Source of the DNA: JAAFIP01 sp031428975
Lineage (GTDB): Bacteria > Pseudomonadota > Gammaproteobacteria > Burkholderiales > Burkholderiaceae_C
Assembly: GCA_031428975.1 (NCBI GenBank)
Contig: JANOYR010000256.1
Span: forward strand, 1-40,043
DNA: 40,043 bases
Direction: 5' to 3'
The notes below the pieces were generated by a model that had not been told where the DNA came from, ran no database searches, and worked only from the letters and a program-made list of their open reading frames with translations. Positions 17,328 through 24,375 of the stretch are shown here, one piece after another. Each line of letters begins with the position of its first letter. Position 1 is the first letter of the stretch. Made by a program: the position numbers and the translations under genes.

Positions 17328-17339
17328 ATAGCGATCAAG

Positions 17340-18998
17340 TTATTGGTTTAAGAGTTCTTTGGCGTGGGCCAAAGTGGTGTCCGATAGTCTCTCGCCTGAA
17401 AGCATTCGCGCGATCTCCGTGACTCTGTGCTCCCCTGTGGCCACTTGAACTTGACTGAGTGTAGAGGTTTCTCCACGCAGCTTTGTCACCACCAAATGTG
17501 CATCTGCGCAAGCAGCCACTTGCGCAAGATGCGTTACAGCGAGCACCTGTCTATCTTTGCCCAATTGTTTCATCAAACGGCCAACGGTTTGCGCCACTGC
17601 GCCGCCCACACCAGAATCAACTTCGTCGAATATCAAGGTTTGCGCTGCGCCTAATTGGCTGGTGGTTACCGATATGGCCAATGCGATGCGCGAAAGTTCA
17701 CCGCCAGATGCTACTTTGCCAATGGGTTTTGGCATTGCTGAGGGATGCCCTGCGACCAAAAACTCCACCGTCTCCATACCATACGGACTGGGTGCTTTTT
17801 GGCCATGCAGCGCCACAGCGAATACACCCCCTTGCATGCCAAGTCCTTGCATTGCTTGAGTGATCGCTATAGAAAGTTTGTCTGCGTTTTCTTGTCGGAT
17901 GGTAGTGACTAATTGCGCCACACGGTCAAAGCCTGCACGAGCTTGCGACAAAGCAACGGTTAAGGCCGCTAAGTCAGCGCCTTTTTCTAAAATTTGCAAG
18001 TCGGTTTTCCAAGATACCAATAGGTTGGCCAGTGTTTCCGGCCCACGTTTGTATTTGCGTGCCATGCTGATCCAAAGGGCTACGCGAGCGTCCATTTCAG
18101 CATAGCCGGCAGGGTCTACTTCGGTAGTTCTAGTGTAGCTATGCAAGCTTCGGGTTGAGTCCTCAAGACTGGAGAGTGCCAGATTGACACCTGACAAAAT
18201 CTCAACAAAGCGGGGCTCAAGGTGCTCTTTGCTTTGCAATAAGTGCGATATTTTAGAAAGTACCTCTAAAACACCGGTATGGTCAGCCTCGAGCAAGGAC
18301 AAACTTTCGTGCGAGGTGTCAATCAAACTCTGCGCATGGGCTAATCGGGTGTGTTGTGTGTTGAGCTCTTCCCATTCCCCTATACCAGGAGCGAGCTTAT
18401 CAAGCTCACTGATTTGCCAAGCTAAGCGCTCTTGTTCGCTTGTACTTTGCTGTGACTTTGCGGTAGCTTCCTCAAGCGCCTGTTCACACTGTCGCCAGAG
18501 CTTCCAAGCAGCTTGGAGTTCTTTGGTGCTGACGCCAGCATAAGCATCAAGCAAATCTCGCACGGCATCTGGCCGAGTCAAGGTCGCCCAAGCATGCTGT
18601 CCATGAATATTAACCAGCAATTCGCCGACTTCACGCAGCTGTGTAGCAGTGGCAGGGCTACCATTGATCCAGGCTCTACTTTTGCCCTGTGCATCTATCG
18701 TGCGTTTTAGAAGTAGATCCTCTTCAATTGCAAAGCCAGCTTCGTCCAACCACGCGCGAATGCGACTGCTTGCCTCAAATTCGGCACTGATTTCAGTTCT
18801 TGTACAGCCTTCACGCACTACACCCGCATCGGCGCGGCTTCCCAGCACCAATTGCACAGCATCAATCAAAATAGATTTACCAGCGCCGGTTTCACCAGTA
18901 AGTACGGTAAATCCTTTGGCGATATCCAAGTCCAAAGCAGCAACTATTACAAAATCACGCAAGCTAATGCGTTTAAGACCGCAGCTGATGGCGTTCAC
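17340..18998 (-). CDS. recN: DNA repair protein RecN
   Basis: RecN is an SMC-like ATPase acting early in double-strand-break repair. Walker A is LTGETGAGKSILIDA (about residues 32-46). A central coiled coil follows, then the ABC signature ASGGELSRIALA and Walker B LIFDEVDSGVGG (about residues 455-467). The start is GTG at 18998, because it stands 1 nt after the nadK stop with GGAGGGG just upstream inside the nadK 3' end. This gives 552 residues, the usual RecN length; the open frame itself extends back to 19046. Confidence 0.95.
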   Translation of the reverse strand: MNAISCGLKRISLRDFVIVAALDLDIAKGFTVLTGETGAGKSILIDAVQLVLGSRADAGVVREGCTRTEISAEFEASSRIRAWLDEAGFAIEEDLLLKRTIDAQGKSRAWINGSPATATQLREVGELLVNIHGQHAWATLTRPDAVRDLLDAYAGVSTKELQAAWKLWRQCEQALEEATAKSQQSTSEQERLAWQISELDKLAPGIGEWEELNTQHTRLAHAQSLIDTSHESLSLLEADHTGVLEVLSKISHLLQSKEHLEPRFVEILSGVNLALSSLEDSTRSLHSYTRTTEVDPAGYAEMDARVALWISMARKYKRGPETLANLLVSWKTDLQILEKGADLAALTVALSQARAGFDRVAQLVTTIRQENADKLSIAITQAMQGLGMQGGVFAVALHGQKAPSPYGMETVEFLVAGHPSAMPKPIGKVASGGELSRIALAISVTTSQLGAAQTLIFDEVDSGVGGAVAQTVGRLMKQLGKDRQVLAVTHLAQVAACADAHLVVTKLRGETSTLSQVQVATGEHRVTEIARMLSGERLSDTTLAHAKELLNQ

Positions 18999-18999
18999 T

Positions 19000-19884
19000 T
19001 CAGGCCCCTCCTTCGTTCCAGTGTAGTTTCTTACGCAGAGTGTCAAAGTAACTCCAGCCTAGTGGATGCAAAAAACGCACATGGTGTTCAGAGCGCCGAA
19101 CGATGATTCGGTCGCCCTTGAGTAGCGATGCCAACGATTGCATATCGAAATTTGCACTTGCATCTTTTCCTGCTACTAATTCTATAGCTATATATGACGC
19201 ATCTGCAATGACAATAGGTCTATTTGACAAATTATGTGGAGCTATGGGCGCAAGCAGCCAGCCAGGTAGGCTGGGGTGCAAGAGTGGTCCCCCAGCCGAC
19301 AGCGAATAAGCGGTTGACCCTGTCGGCGAGGCAATGATAAGTCCGTCGGCGCGCTGATTGGCGACAAATCGACCATCAACCTCTACGCGTAGCTCGACCA
19401 TGCCAGAAGTCGCTCCTCGGTTGACGACGACATCATTCATGGCAAGTGCATCAAACACACATTGCCCATCTCGCATTACCTGCGCATGCATCAAACTTCG
19501 GTGGTCTTCCTCGTAAGCTCCTCCAAGCATACTGGCCAAGGTATGGGTGTAATCCTCTAAAGCGATGTCAGTGATAAAGCCCAGTCTGCCTTGGTTGATG
19601 CCAATCAGTGGAACCCCGTAGCGTGCCAACTGCCTACCGATACCCAGCATTGTCCCGTCACCCCCCACCACCAGTCCTAAATCGCATTGCGCTCCAATTT
19701 GATCCACACTCAGGCGTGCATACAGGGGATTACCCAAAACCGACCATGTGTCGTATTCGATGCTGACCTCGGCTCCCAAGGACTCTAAGAAACGCGCAAT
19801 ACCATCCAAAATCGCCCGCGAATCAGCACCTGTATCGGCGTTGTACTTTCCGATAAGTGCGATATGTTTAAATCGAGTGTGCAT
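19000..19884 (-). CDS. nadK: NAD kinase
   Basis: NadK phosphorylates NAD to NADP. The GGDGT motif is in LGLVVGGDGTMLGIGRQLA (about residues 70-88), followed by GINQGRLGFITDI and the substrate motif ADGLIIASPTGSTAYSLSAGG (about 175-196, given here as its two parts ADGLIIASPTGSTAY and SLSAGG). Length is 294 residues. It is first of nadK-recN-rapZ. The ATG ends at 19884 and the prophage attachment core begins 3 nt beyond, so the native upstream region has been separated from the gene. No Shine-Dalgarno sequence is visible. Positions 19178-19217 within the gene resemble the dispersed repeat. Confidence 0.95.
   Translation of the reverse strand: MHTRFKHIALIGKYNADTGADSRAILDGIARFLESLGAEVSIEYDTWSVLGNPLYARLSVDQIGAQCDLGLVVGGDGTMLGIGRQLARYGVPLIGINQGRLGFITDIALEDYTHTLASMLGGAYEEDHRSLMHAQVMRDGQCVFDALAMNDVVVNRGATSGMVELRVEVDGRFVANQRADGLIIASPTGSTAYSLSAGGPLLHPSLPGWLLAPIAPHNLSNRPIVIADASYIAIELVAGKDASANFDMQSLASLLKGDRIIVRRSEHHVRFLHPLGWSYFDTLRKKLHWNEGGA
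19178..19217 (+). repeat. Dispersed repeat, copy 3 (degenerate, antisense inside nadK)
   Basis: The plus strand reads AATTCTATAGC, then TATATATGACGCATCTG, then a GACAATAGG block. The order and spacing agree with the hemW-upstream copy but with more mismatches. It encodes the NadK segment IVIADASYIAIE. Confidence 0.4.
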
Positions 19885-19887
19885 GTC

Positions 19888-19897
19888 TAAATTACAA
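19888..19897. other. Candidate attL core
   Basis: TAAATTACAA, identical to 28784-28793. With the following NNN-TAAA the two ends match at 14 of 17 positions. It lies in the 15-nt gap between the nadK start and the repressor stop. Confidence 0.7.
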
Positions 19898-19899
19898 CA

Positions 19900-20163
19900 C
19901 TAAACTGTAGTAATCCGGCTAAATTTGCGCATCATCCGTGCTTTACACGCACTGTCTTTTTCAGACTCTAGCGCTGCTACTGCTATCCATTTAATAGCAT
20001 CTAAGCCTAATTTTTCGGCCATTGCGCCCGCTATTGCTGGTGACAGGTGGCCTCTAATTTTTGCCGTGTTAAGCGTTGTTCTATTTAGATTTAGTTCGCG
20101 CGCCCACTCTGCATATGTTTTGTTTTCAAGCGCTTTTTCAAGCAATTTCATTGTTTCGGCCAT
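19900..20163 (-). CDS. Small helix-turn-helix phage repressor-like protein
   Basis: An 87-residue protein with a predicted N-terminal helix-turn-helix (NKTYAEWARELNLNRTTLNT, about residues 14-33). It resembles the small DUF3693-like putative regulators found in Xanthomonas and Ralstonia filamentous phages, an assignment made by pattern only. AGGA lies 6-7 nt before the ATG. Two 19-bp repeats directly upstream are likely its own operators. Its stop codon is 15 nt before nadK on the same strand, so nadK-recN-rapZ may be read from its promoter. Most likely it maintains lysogeny. Confidence 0.75.
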   Translation of the reverse strand: MAETMKLLEKALENKTYAEWARELNLNRTTLNTAKIRGHLSPAIAGAMAEKLGLDAIKWIAVAALESEKDSACKARMMRKFSRITTV

Positions 20164-20173
20164 AAATATTCCT

Positions 20174-20192
20174 GTCTGCGTAGTGCATACAT
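20174..20192. promoter_or_regulatory. Candidate repressor operator O1
   Basis: GTCTGCGTAGTGCATACAT, matching O2 (20207-20225) at 17 of 19 positions. It lies between the repressor start and an AT-rich -10-like stretch (minus strand TATAAATAATAAC). Confidence 0.6.
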
Positions 20193-20206
20193 GTTATTAT
20201 TTATAT

Positions 20207-20225
20207 GTCTGCATACTGCATACAT
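20207..20225. promoter_or_regulatory. Candidate repressor operator O2
   Basis: GTCTGCATACTGCATACAT; on the minus strand it contains GTATGCA twice in tandem. Start-to-start distance to O1 is 33 bp (about three helical turns), which puts both on one face of the DNA. Confidence 0.6.
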
Positions 20226-20231
20226 TTAATA

Positions 20232-20759
20232 CTACTTCATGTCCTCCACGAACTTCTCCACAGCATCCATAAGCGCATTAAGCCGCTCCTGCTCTGGCAC
20301 GTGGTCAAACCGCATAGGTTCAATTCCCGCATTTCTAGCTATTTCGTCTCTCTTAGCGTCCTCCATAGCCTTCCCGTTGTGGCTGCTGTCGTCCAATTCG
20401 ATAACTGCAATTGGATTAAAGGCCATATCGCACACCAAAAAATCACACCGTTTTTGCGATATGAAATTACGGCTTTTTATGTTCATCTTTAAAAAGCCCT
20501 CCAGTCCGACTTGTGCTAGCACTACAAGCCTTTTCTCTTTGCATGCCTCTACAAGCCTCCAGAAAAACACCTGCTCCCTCTCTGTAAGCACTCTTTTTTT
20601 CACCGCTTTTAGATTGCTTTCTGGGCTGCTTTCTACATTGCCCTCTAAACCGCCTGTTCCCGCTCTTTTTCCGCGTGCCCTGTTCTGCTCCGCAATCTTG
20701 ATAACCGCCAGCACTAGCGCCATGCCAGCAATCCAATAAACCGTATTCATCAAGCTCAT
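20232..20759 (-). CDS. Membrane-anchored DUF2726 (nuclease-fold) protein
   Basis: This 175-residue protein has an N-terminal membrane helix (MNTVYWIAGMALVLAVIKIA), a short polar linker and a DUF2726-type domain (about residues 50-170). RCDFLVCD and IAVIELDDSSH match the D...ExD core of a PD-(D/E)XK nuclease-like fold. The start at 20759 has GGGAG 5 nt upstream; an in-frame ATG 12 nt earlier is less likely. It is on the opposite strand to the structural genes, beside the repressor, the usual place for accessory genes. I cannot assign a function; exclusion of other phages or DNA processing at the membrane are guesses. Confidence 0.72.
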   Translation of the reverse strand: MSLMNTVYWIAGMALVLAVIKIAEQNRARGKRAGTGGLEGNVESSPESNLKAVKKRVLTEREQVFFWRLVEACKEKRLVVLAQVGLEGFLKMNIKSRNFISQKRCDFLVCDMAFNPIAVIELDDSSHNGKAMEDAKRDEIARNAGIEPMRFDHVPEQERLNALMDAVEKFVEDMK

Positions 20760-20791
20760 ATCTACTCCCAATTAATCAAAGGATGCGCCCT

Positions 20792-21091
20792 ATGACTTTA
20801 CCAAATAACTACGCTTCGCCCGCCTCCTACCTAGGCGCTGCCCCCCTTGCTCTCCATGCCGTTATACATACTCCACAGGCGCAATCTGTGGGCGAAACAG
20901 GCGGTATGGGGGGCATACCTTTACGTAATCTTGATCGCCATGGCAAGCGCATCACAAAAATGGCAAAAGTCAGTTTTAACGGCTTACACCTCCGTGTAGT
21001 AAACATCCGCCTAGGTTTCTGTGATTGCGAGACATTAATCACGTATTCCCCTCATCGCTTCCAGTGCTCCAAACTAACCCTACTGGCCTAA
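20792..21091 (+). CDS. Small phage protein of unknown function
   Basis: An open frame of 99 residues with a good ribosome binding site (AAAGGA, 8 nt before the ATG at 20792) and followed 5 nt later by a strong hairpin. No domain is recognised. It could be the first plus-strand gene of the phage, or a non-coding leader. Without it 20760-21168 would be a 400-bp intergenic region between the divergent modules. Confidence 0.4.
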   Translation: MTLPNNYASPASYLGAAPLALHAVIHTPQAQSVGETGGMGGIPLRNLDRHGKRITKMAKVSFNGLHLRVVNIRLGFCDCETLITYSPHRFQCSKLTLLA

Positions 21092-21096
21092 AACTG

Positions 21097-21142
21097 CAGC
21101 TCGAAAACAGCCCTTATGTGTGGTTTTCGAGCTGGTGTTTTT
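21097..21142 (+). terminator. Terminator-like 12-bp hairpin before the ssDNA-binding gene
   Basis: CAGCTCGAAAAC (21097-21108) pairs perfectly with GTTTTCGAGCTG (21123-21134) around a 14-nt loop. GTGTTTTT follows. It may be an intrinsic terminator or attenuator for the leftmost plus-strand transcript, or a structure for single-stranded replication. Confidence 0.6.
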
Positions 21143-21168
21143 GCCAGTTTCCAAAAATAGGAATTTAT

Positions 21169-21471
21169 ATGCACTCCGTAATCGATATCCTCGTTCTCAC
21201 TGTCAAAAAAGGCATTTCTAAAAAAACCTCCAACGCATATGAAATTACTGAGGCTCACTGCGTTTTACGCGATGACTCGGGCGCCGCTGGCGCTGTAGGT
21301 ATCCTAATGATTCCAACACCTTTAGTACCTGTTGCTAAGGTCGGTCTATTTACTGCCTCCTTTGCCCTTAAAGCCGCCGCTTACGGCGAATCTCAAGGCC
21401 GTATCGTTGCTGAACTGGTCGGATTAACCCCAGTCACCCAAGCAAGTCTACGTACCCCAAAGGCTGCGTAA
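21169..21471 (+). CDS. Probable phage single-stranded-DNA-binding protein (pV-like)
   Basis: A 100-residue protein in the position of the inovirus ssDNA-binding gene, first before the coat genes. The start at 21169 (MHSVIDILVLTVK) has TAGGA 7 nt upstream. A beta-rich pattern is seen but no strong motif, so the function is inferred from position and length. Such proteins coat the viral strand before extrusion. Confidence 0.6.
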   Translation: MHSVIDILVLTVKKGISKKTSNAYEITEAHCVLRDDSGAAGAVGILMIPTPLVPVAKVGLFTASFALKAAAYGESQGRIVAELVGLTPVTQASLRTPKAA

Positions 21472-21473
21472 TC

Positions 21474-21830
21474 ATGCCCTACTACTACCAAGGCCTCTGC
21501 TACGGTACGCCACAGCTAGCGCTGCAAGCGCACCTTGCGACATACCCCCTTGGTAGTACCGATTTTGTCGTTTATATCCCCACTTCTCCCGCTTCCACAG
21601 TGACCAATGCCGGATTAATGTCCTTTCCATTAATACGCTTGAACGTCAACAATAACAACGGTACATCCTCAAATAAACAGGTTCAGCTTACAAGCTGCCT
21701 AGTCCCTGATATACCTATGAATTATTCAGTAGCTGGTTCGTTCTGGGCGTTCGGTTTCGCGTCAGTCCTCACTATGTTTTTTATAGCGCACGCTATAGGT
21801 CTCGTTCTCAAATCAGTAAGGGGTTTTTAA
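21474..21830 (+). CDS. Inovirus minor coat/hypothetical protein with C-terminal membrane helix
   Basis: A 118-residue protein starting MPYYYQGLCYGTPQLALQAH; a C-terminal hydrophobic helix (FWAFGFASVLTMFFIAHAIG) is followed by a basic end (LKSVRGF). It begins 2 nt after the preceding stop and precedes the major coat gene. Proteins of this size and topology occupy this position in related filamentous phages and may be minor virion proteins. No family is confidently recognised. Confidence 0.6.
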   Translation: MPYYYQGLCYGTPQLALQAHLATYPLGSTDFVVYIPTSPASTVTNAGLMSFPLIRLNVNNNNGTSSNKQVQLTSCLVPDIPMNYSVAGSFWAFGFASVLTMFFIAHAIGLVLKSVRGF

Positions 21831-21867
21831 CTCTTACTTCCCTAATTTGCCATTTCGGCCAATACGT

Positions 21868-21890
21868 CCACAGCGTTATCTGTGTTTTTT
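21868..21890 (+). promoter_or_regulatory. Small hairpin with T-run before the major coat gene
   Basis: CCACAG-N6-CTGTG followed by six T. The same dyad CCACAG/CTGTGG also occurs at 20873-20891. It could be a weak attenuator or a protein-binding site; the 5-bp stem is short. Confidence 0.3.
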
Positions 21891-21900
21891 AGGAGTTCCT

Positions 21901-22122
21901 ATGTTTGTAAAAAAAATGAAGCATCTGGTTGTAGTCTCCGCTGCTGCCCTAGGTCTTTCTGCCCCTGCCTATGCAGTGCCGCCTGATTTGACCTCGCTGA
22001 CTACTGCCGTCGATTTCAGTACGGCCACTGACGCAATTTTGGCCGTTGCTGCTGCTTTGATCGTGGTCTACATCGCCATGAAAGCCGCAAAAATGGTGCT
22101 CGGTATGGTGCGCGGCGGTTAA
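21901..22122 (+). CDS. Inovirus major coat protein (pVIII-like)
   Basis: The 73-residue precursor has a basic signal sequence with cleavage likely after SAPAYA (residue 25), leaving a mature protein of about 48 residues. This shows the classical design: short acidic N-terminus, a 20-residue membrane helix (AILAVAAALIVVYIAMKAA) and a basic C-terminus (KMVLGMVRGG) that contacts the DNA. AGGAG lies 5-6 nt before the ATG. The open frame extends upstream to 21847 but the Shine-Dalgarno and signal peptide fix the start here. A hairpin follows the gene. Confidence 0.92.
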   Translation: MFVKKMKHLVVVSAAALGLSAPAYAVPPDLTSLTTAVDFSTATDAILAVAAALIVVYIAMKAAKMVLGMVRGG

Positions 22123-22129
22123 CACTGCT

Positions 22130-22153
22130 GTAAAGGGATTGCGCCCCTTTTAC
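22130..22153 (+). terminator. Probable terminator after the major coat gene
   Basis: GTAAAGGG pairs with CCCTTTTAC (one T bulged) around a short loop. A partial terminator at this position would favour coat protein over the downstream adsorption genes, as in the classical Ff phages. Confidence 0.5.
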
Positions 22154-22176
22154 CCTCAAAACATCAATAAAAAACC

Positions 22177-22266
22177 ATGTCCACAATTGCTGATTATTGG
22201 TCTCTGTCAATGTTTTTCCTCGGCATTGTTTGCGCCTATGCTGTTATCAAGGGTCTTAAGTTATGA
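22177..22266 (+). CDS. 29-residue inovirus tip protein candidate (pVII/pIX-like)
   Basis: A very short open frame from ATG 22177 to TGA 22264-22266. It encodes a 29-residue peptide, polar at the N-terminus (MSTIADYWS), then a hydrophobic helix (MFFLGIVCAYAVI) and a basic end (KGLKL). Size and topology match the pVII and pIX proteins that cap the leading end of filamentous virions, and the position between major coat and pIII is right. The stop overlaps the next start (ATGA), suggesting coupled translation. No strong Shine-Dalgarno is seen. Confidence 0.6.
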   Translation: MSTIADYWSLSMFFLGIVCAYAVIKGLKL

Positions 22267-23870
22267 CCTACATTTTTTCATTTTTTTTGCTTTTCTTTGC
22301 CGCGTTTACCGCAACTGCCGCTCCTGCAGTCATTTGTGTAAGTAAGGCACTTATTAATACAGTTACGCCACTCGGTGTTAAATACGTCGCTGCCGTCATA
22401 GGTCAGCCTGTCACTTGTGTAAATTGCAAACTTGGTTTAGTCGGTGTAGTCCCTAGTGCTGGTGATCGTTATAGCTGTATTAGCAACGAGCCTAATGATG
22501 TCCCTCCTGTATGTTCTGAGGGTTCGCAGTCCTATAACGGAGATTGTGTGACCGCTGGTAATGGCTCGCCAGGCTATCGCCCTGCTTCTCCCGCATCACC
22601 ACACGCTAACCCGCCTCCTCCTCCAGCTGGTACAGGTACAGGTTTAGGCGGTGGTACTGGTGGCGGCGCTGGCGGTGGTACTCCTTCCCCTGTCTCCGAT
22701 AGCTTTGCATCTGGCTTCACAGGCGCTGTATTCGCTGCTGCTGCCGGTGCTGCCGCCTTCGTCGGTGCTCCCCCTTTGCTCGTAGCTGGCCTCTCTGCCG
22801 TCGCCCTCCATGCTGCTGTTGATGCTTTTTTCGGTGGTAAGACTGCCCCTGCTCCTTCAGTTGATGCTGCCTACACTGGCCCTGTAAAAATCAACTTTTT
22901 GCCACTCCCTATAGACACGCTCCCTACGACTAGCGACAATGCCGCTCCTACTATCAACGTCACACAAGATGGCGTTTTTGCTCCTTCTGGTGGCGGCTCA
23001 CAATCAGGTAATGGCACTGCTGGCGGCTGGTCACCTCCTGACGTTAACGGCGATACGTTCTATACTCCCCCTGCAACTGGCGCTAACCCTACGCCCTTAC
23101 CAACTGCGTCTATTACTGACGGTGGACACACTTTTTCCGGTCAAACAAACCCAAACAGTCAAGGGCAATCAGATGGTGCTGTAACCGTCACACGCCATGC
23201 GGATGGCTCTGTACTCGTCACTAACTTGGCAACTATCCCAGTCACTGACGGTAACGGTAATCAAACCACTGCTAAGGTTGCAAAAACAACGACCTATTTG
23301 CCCTCCGGTAACGTTAGCGCTGCCGCTCCCACTGTAGTTATTTCACCCGTCCTTGGTGATGGTCAACCTTCCAACGGTGGCGTAGGCCTTACCCCTGCTC
23401 CTTCTACCGCTCCGTCTACGGGCATAGGCGGCTCTCCTGTAGTCGGCGGTACTGGTGCAACCTCTGGTACGAATGTACGCGTTGGCGACGGTTCTGGCAC
23501 TTCCAACAATGGCGGCTGCGGCTCTGGTGGCTCATGCGAATCTACCCAGCTAGCCAATAAGGGCTTACTCACTGGCATTCTTAACTGGCTGACTGAAAAA
23601 GCCGACACTCCCGCTTCACCAACGGCTAAAACTGCAGCAGAGGTCAAGGCTGGTTCATTGTCAAAAACAACACCTGTTTTTAGTTCTTTAACAACTTGGC
23701 AACTCCCTGCCCATTCTTCCACTTGCCCTACATCTTCCTTTTCTTGGCGTGGTCAACAATATTTCTTTGATGCCCACTGCACCTTAGTTACCCAACACTT
23801 TGCAGCACTACGCGCTGTTATGACCGCTGCATTTTCTATAGCCGCTGTTTTAGTTGTTCTGAGGGCGTAG
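22263..23870 (+). CDS. Inovirus adsorption protein (pIII-like)
   Basis: A 535-residue protein with a signal peptide (MTYIFSFFLLFFAAFTATAA), a cysteine-containing N-terminal domain, a Pro/Gly-rich linker around residues 110-140 (TGTGLGGGTGGGAGGG), an alanine-rich hydrophobic segment, and long Gly/Ser/Thr-rich low-complexity regions. The C-terminal domain (CPTSSFSWRGQQYFFDAHC) and the final membrane anchor (MTAAFSIAAVLVVLRA) follow the pIII C-terminal pattern. Such proteins bind the host pilus or Tol system and end assembly. The variable middle presumably sets host range. Confidence 0.82.
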   Translation: MTYIFSFFLLFFAAFTATAAPAVICVSKALINTVTPLGVKYVAAVIGQPVTCVNCKLGLVGVVPSAGDRYSCISNEPNDVPPVCSEGSQSYNGDCVTAGNGSPGYRPASPASPHANPPPPPAGTGTGLGGGTGGGAGGGTPSPVSDSFASGFTGAVFAAAAGAAAFVGAPPLLVAGLSAVALHAAVDAFFGGKTAPAPSVDAAYTGPVKINFLPLPIDTLPTTSDNAAPTINVTQDGVFAPSGGGSQSGNGTAGGWSPPDVNGDTFYTPPATGANPTPLPTASITDGGHTFSGQTNPNSQGQSDGAVTVTRHADGSVLVTNLATIPVTDGNGNQTTAKVAKTTTYLPSGNVSAAAPTVVISPVLGDGQPSNGGVGLTPAPSTAPSTGIGGSPVVGGTGATSGTNVRVGDGSGTSNNGGCGSGGSCESTQLANKGLLTGILNWLTEKADTPASPTAKTAAEVKAGSLSKTTPVFSSLTTWQLPAHSSTCPTSSFSWRGQQYFFDAHCTLVTQHFAALRAVMTAAFSIAAVLVVLRA

Positions 23871-23871
23871 C

Positions 23872-24156
23872 ATGGCTTTAATCGTCTGGTCGGTCATCCG
23901 CTGGGTCTTCAATTCCATCATCCTTAAATTCGTAGTGATGGGCGCTATTTACATTATTGTCTCTGAGCTATCCCCCCTGATACTTGATCAGCTTGGTTCT
24001 TCACTTAGCACTACTGGCCTTAGTTCCTCTTTCTCTTCTATACCTGCGGGTGTTTGGTTTTTCCTTGACTTTTTCGCCCTCGATGTCGGCCTTCCTTTGC
24101 TCCTCACTGCTTACGTCTCACGCTTTTTAATACGCCGAATACCCTTGATCGGATAA
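23872..24156 (+). CDS. Inovirus minor coat protein (pVI-like, DUF2523 type)
   Basis: A 94-residue hydrophobic protein with two to three membrane helices (FVVMGAIYIIVSELSPLI, WFFLDFFALDVGLPLLLTAY) and a basic C-terminus (RFLIRRIPLIG). The pattern matches the DUF2523 proteins that take the place of pVI in many filamentous phages. It starts 1 nt after the pIII-like stop and precedes the Zot gene, as expected. Confidence 0.8.
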   Translation: MALIVWSVIRWVFNSIILKFVVMGAIYIIVSELSPLILDQLGSSLSTTGLSSSFSSIPAGVWFFLDFFALDVGLPLLLTAYVSRFLIRRIPLIG

Positions 24157-24157
24157 T

Positions 24158-24373
24158 ATGTCTCTACCTACAAGCGACCCTAAGTTAAATTCGTCTTTTG
24201 ACATTCTCTACGCGGCTACCGTAAAGGCTAAAGAATGGGGCGTGTCCTTCGTGGTTTTTGTAGGTGGTTATGCCTCAAGCTATACGGGTGATGTCGAACA
24301 GGCTAAAGAACGTGCCCGTTTTGCTGTTAAAAATGGCTGTAAAGCTGTCAACATCAAGCGTATCCGTGCCTAG
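24158..24373 (+). CDS. Small phage protein of unknown function
   Basis: A 71-residue soluble-looking protein (MSLPTSDPKLNSSFDILYAA at the start, basic at the end: KNGCKAVNIKRIRA). It begins 1 nt after the pVI-like gene and ends 2 nt before zot, so it is within the assembly operon. I do not recognise a domain. Confidence 0.6.
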   Translation: MSLPTSDPKLNSSFDILYAATVKAKEWGVSFVVFVGGYASSYTGDVEQAKERARFAVKNGCKAVNIKRIRA

Positions 24374-24375
24374 CC

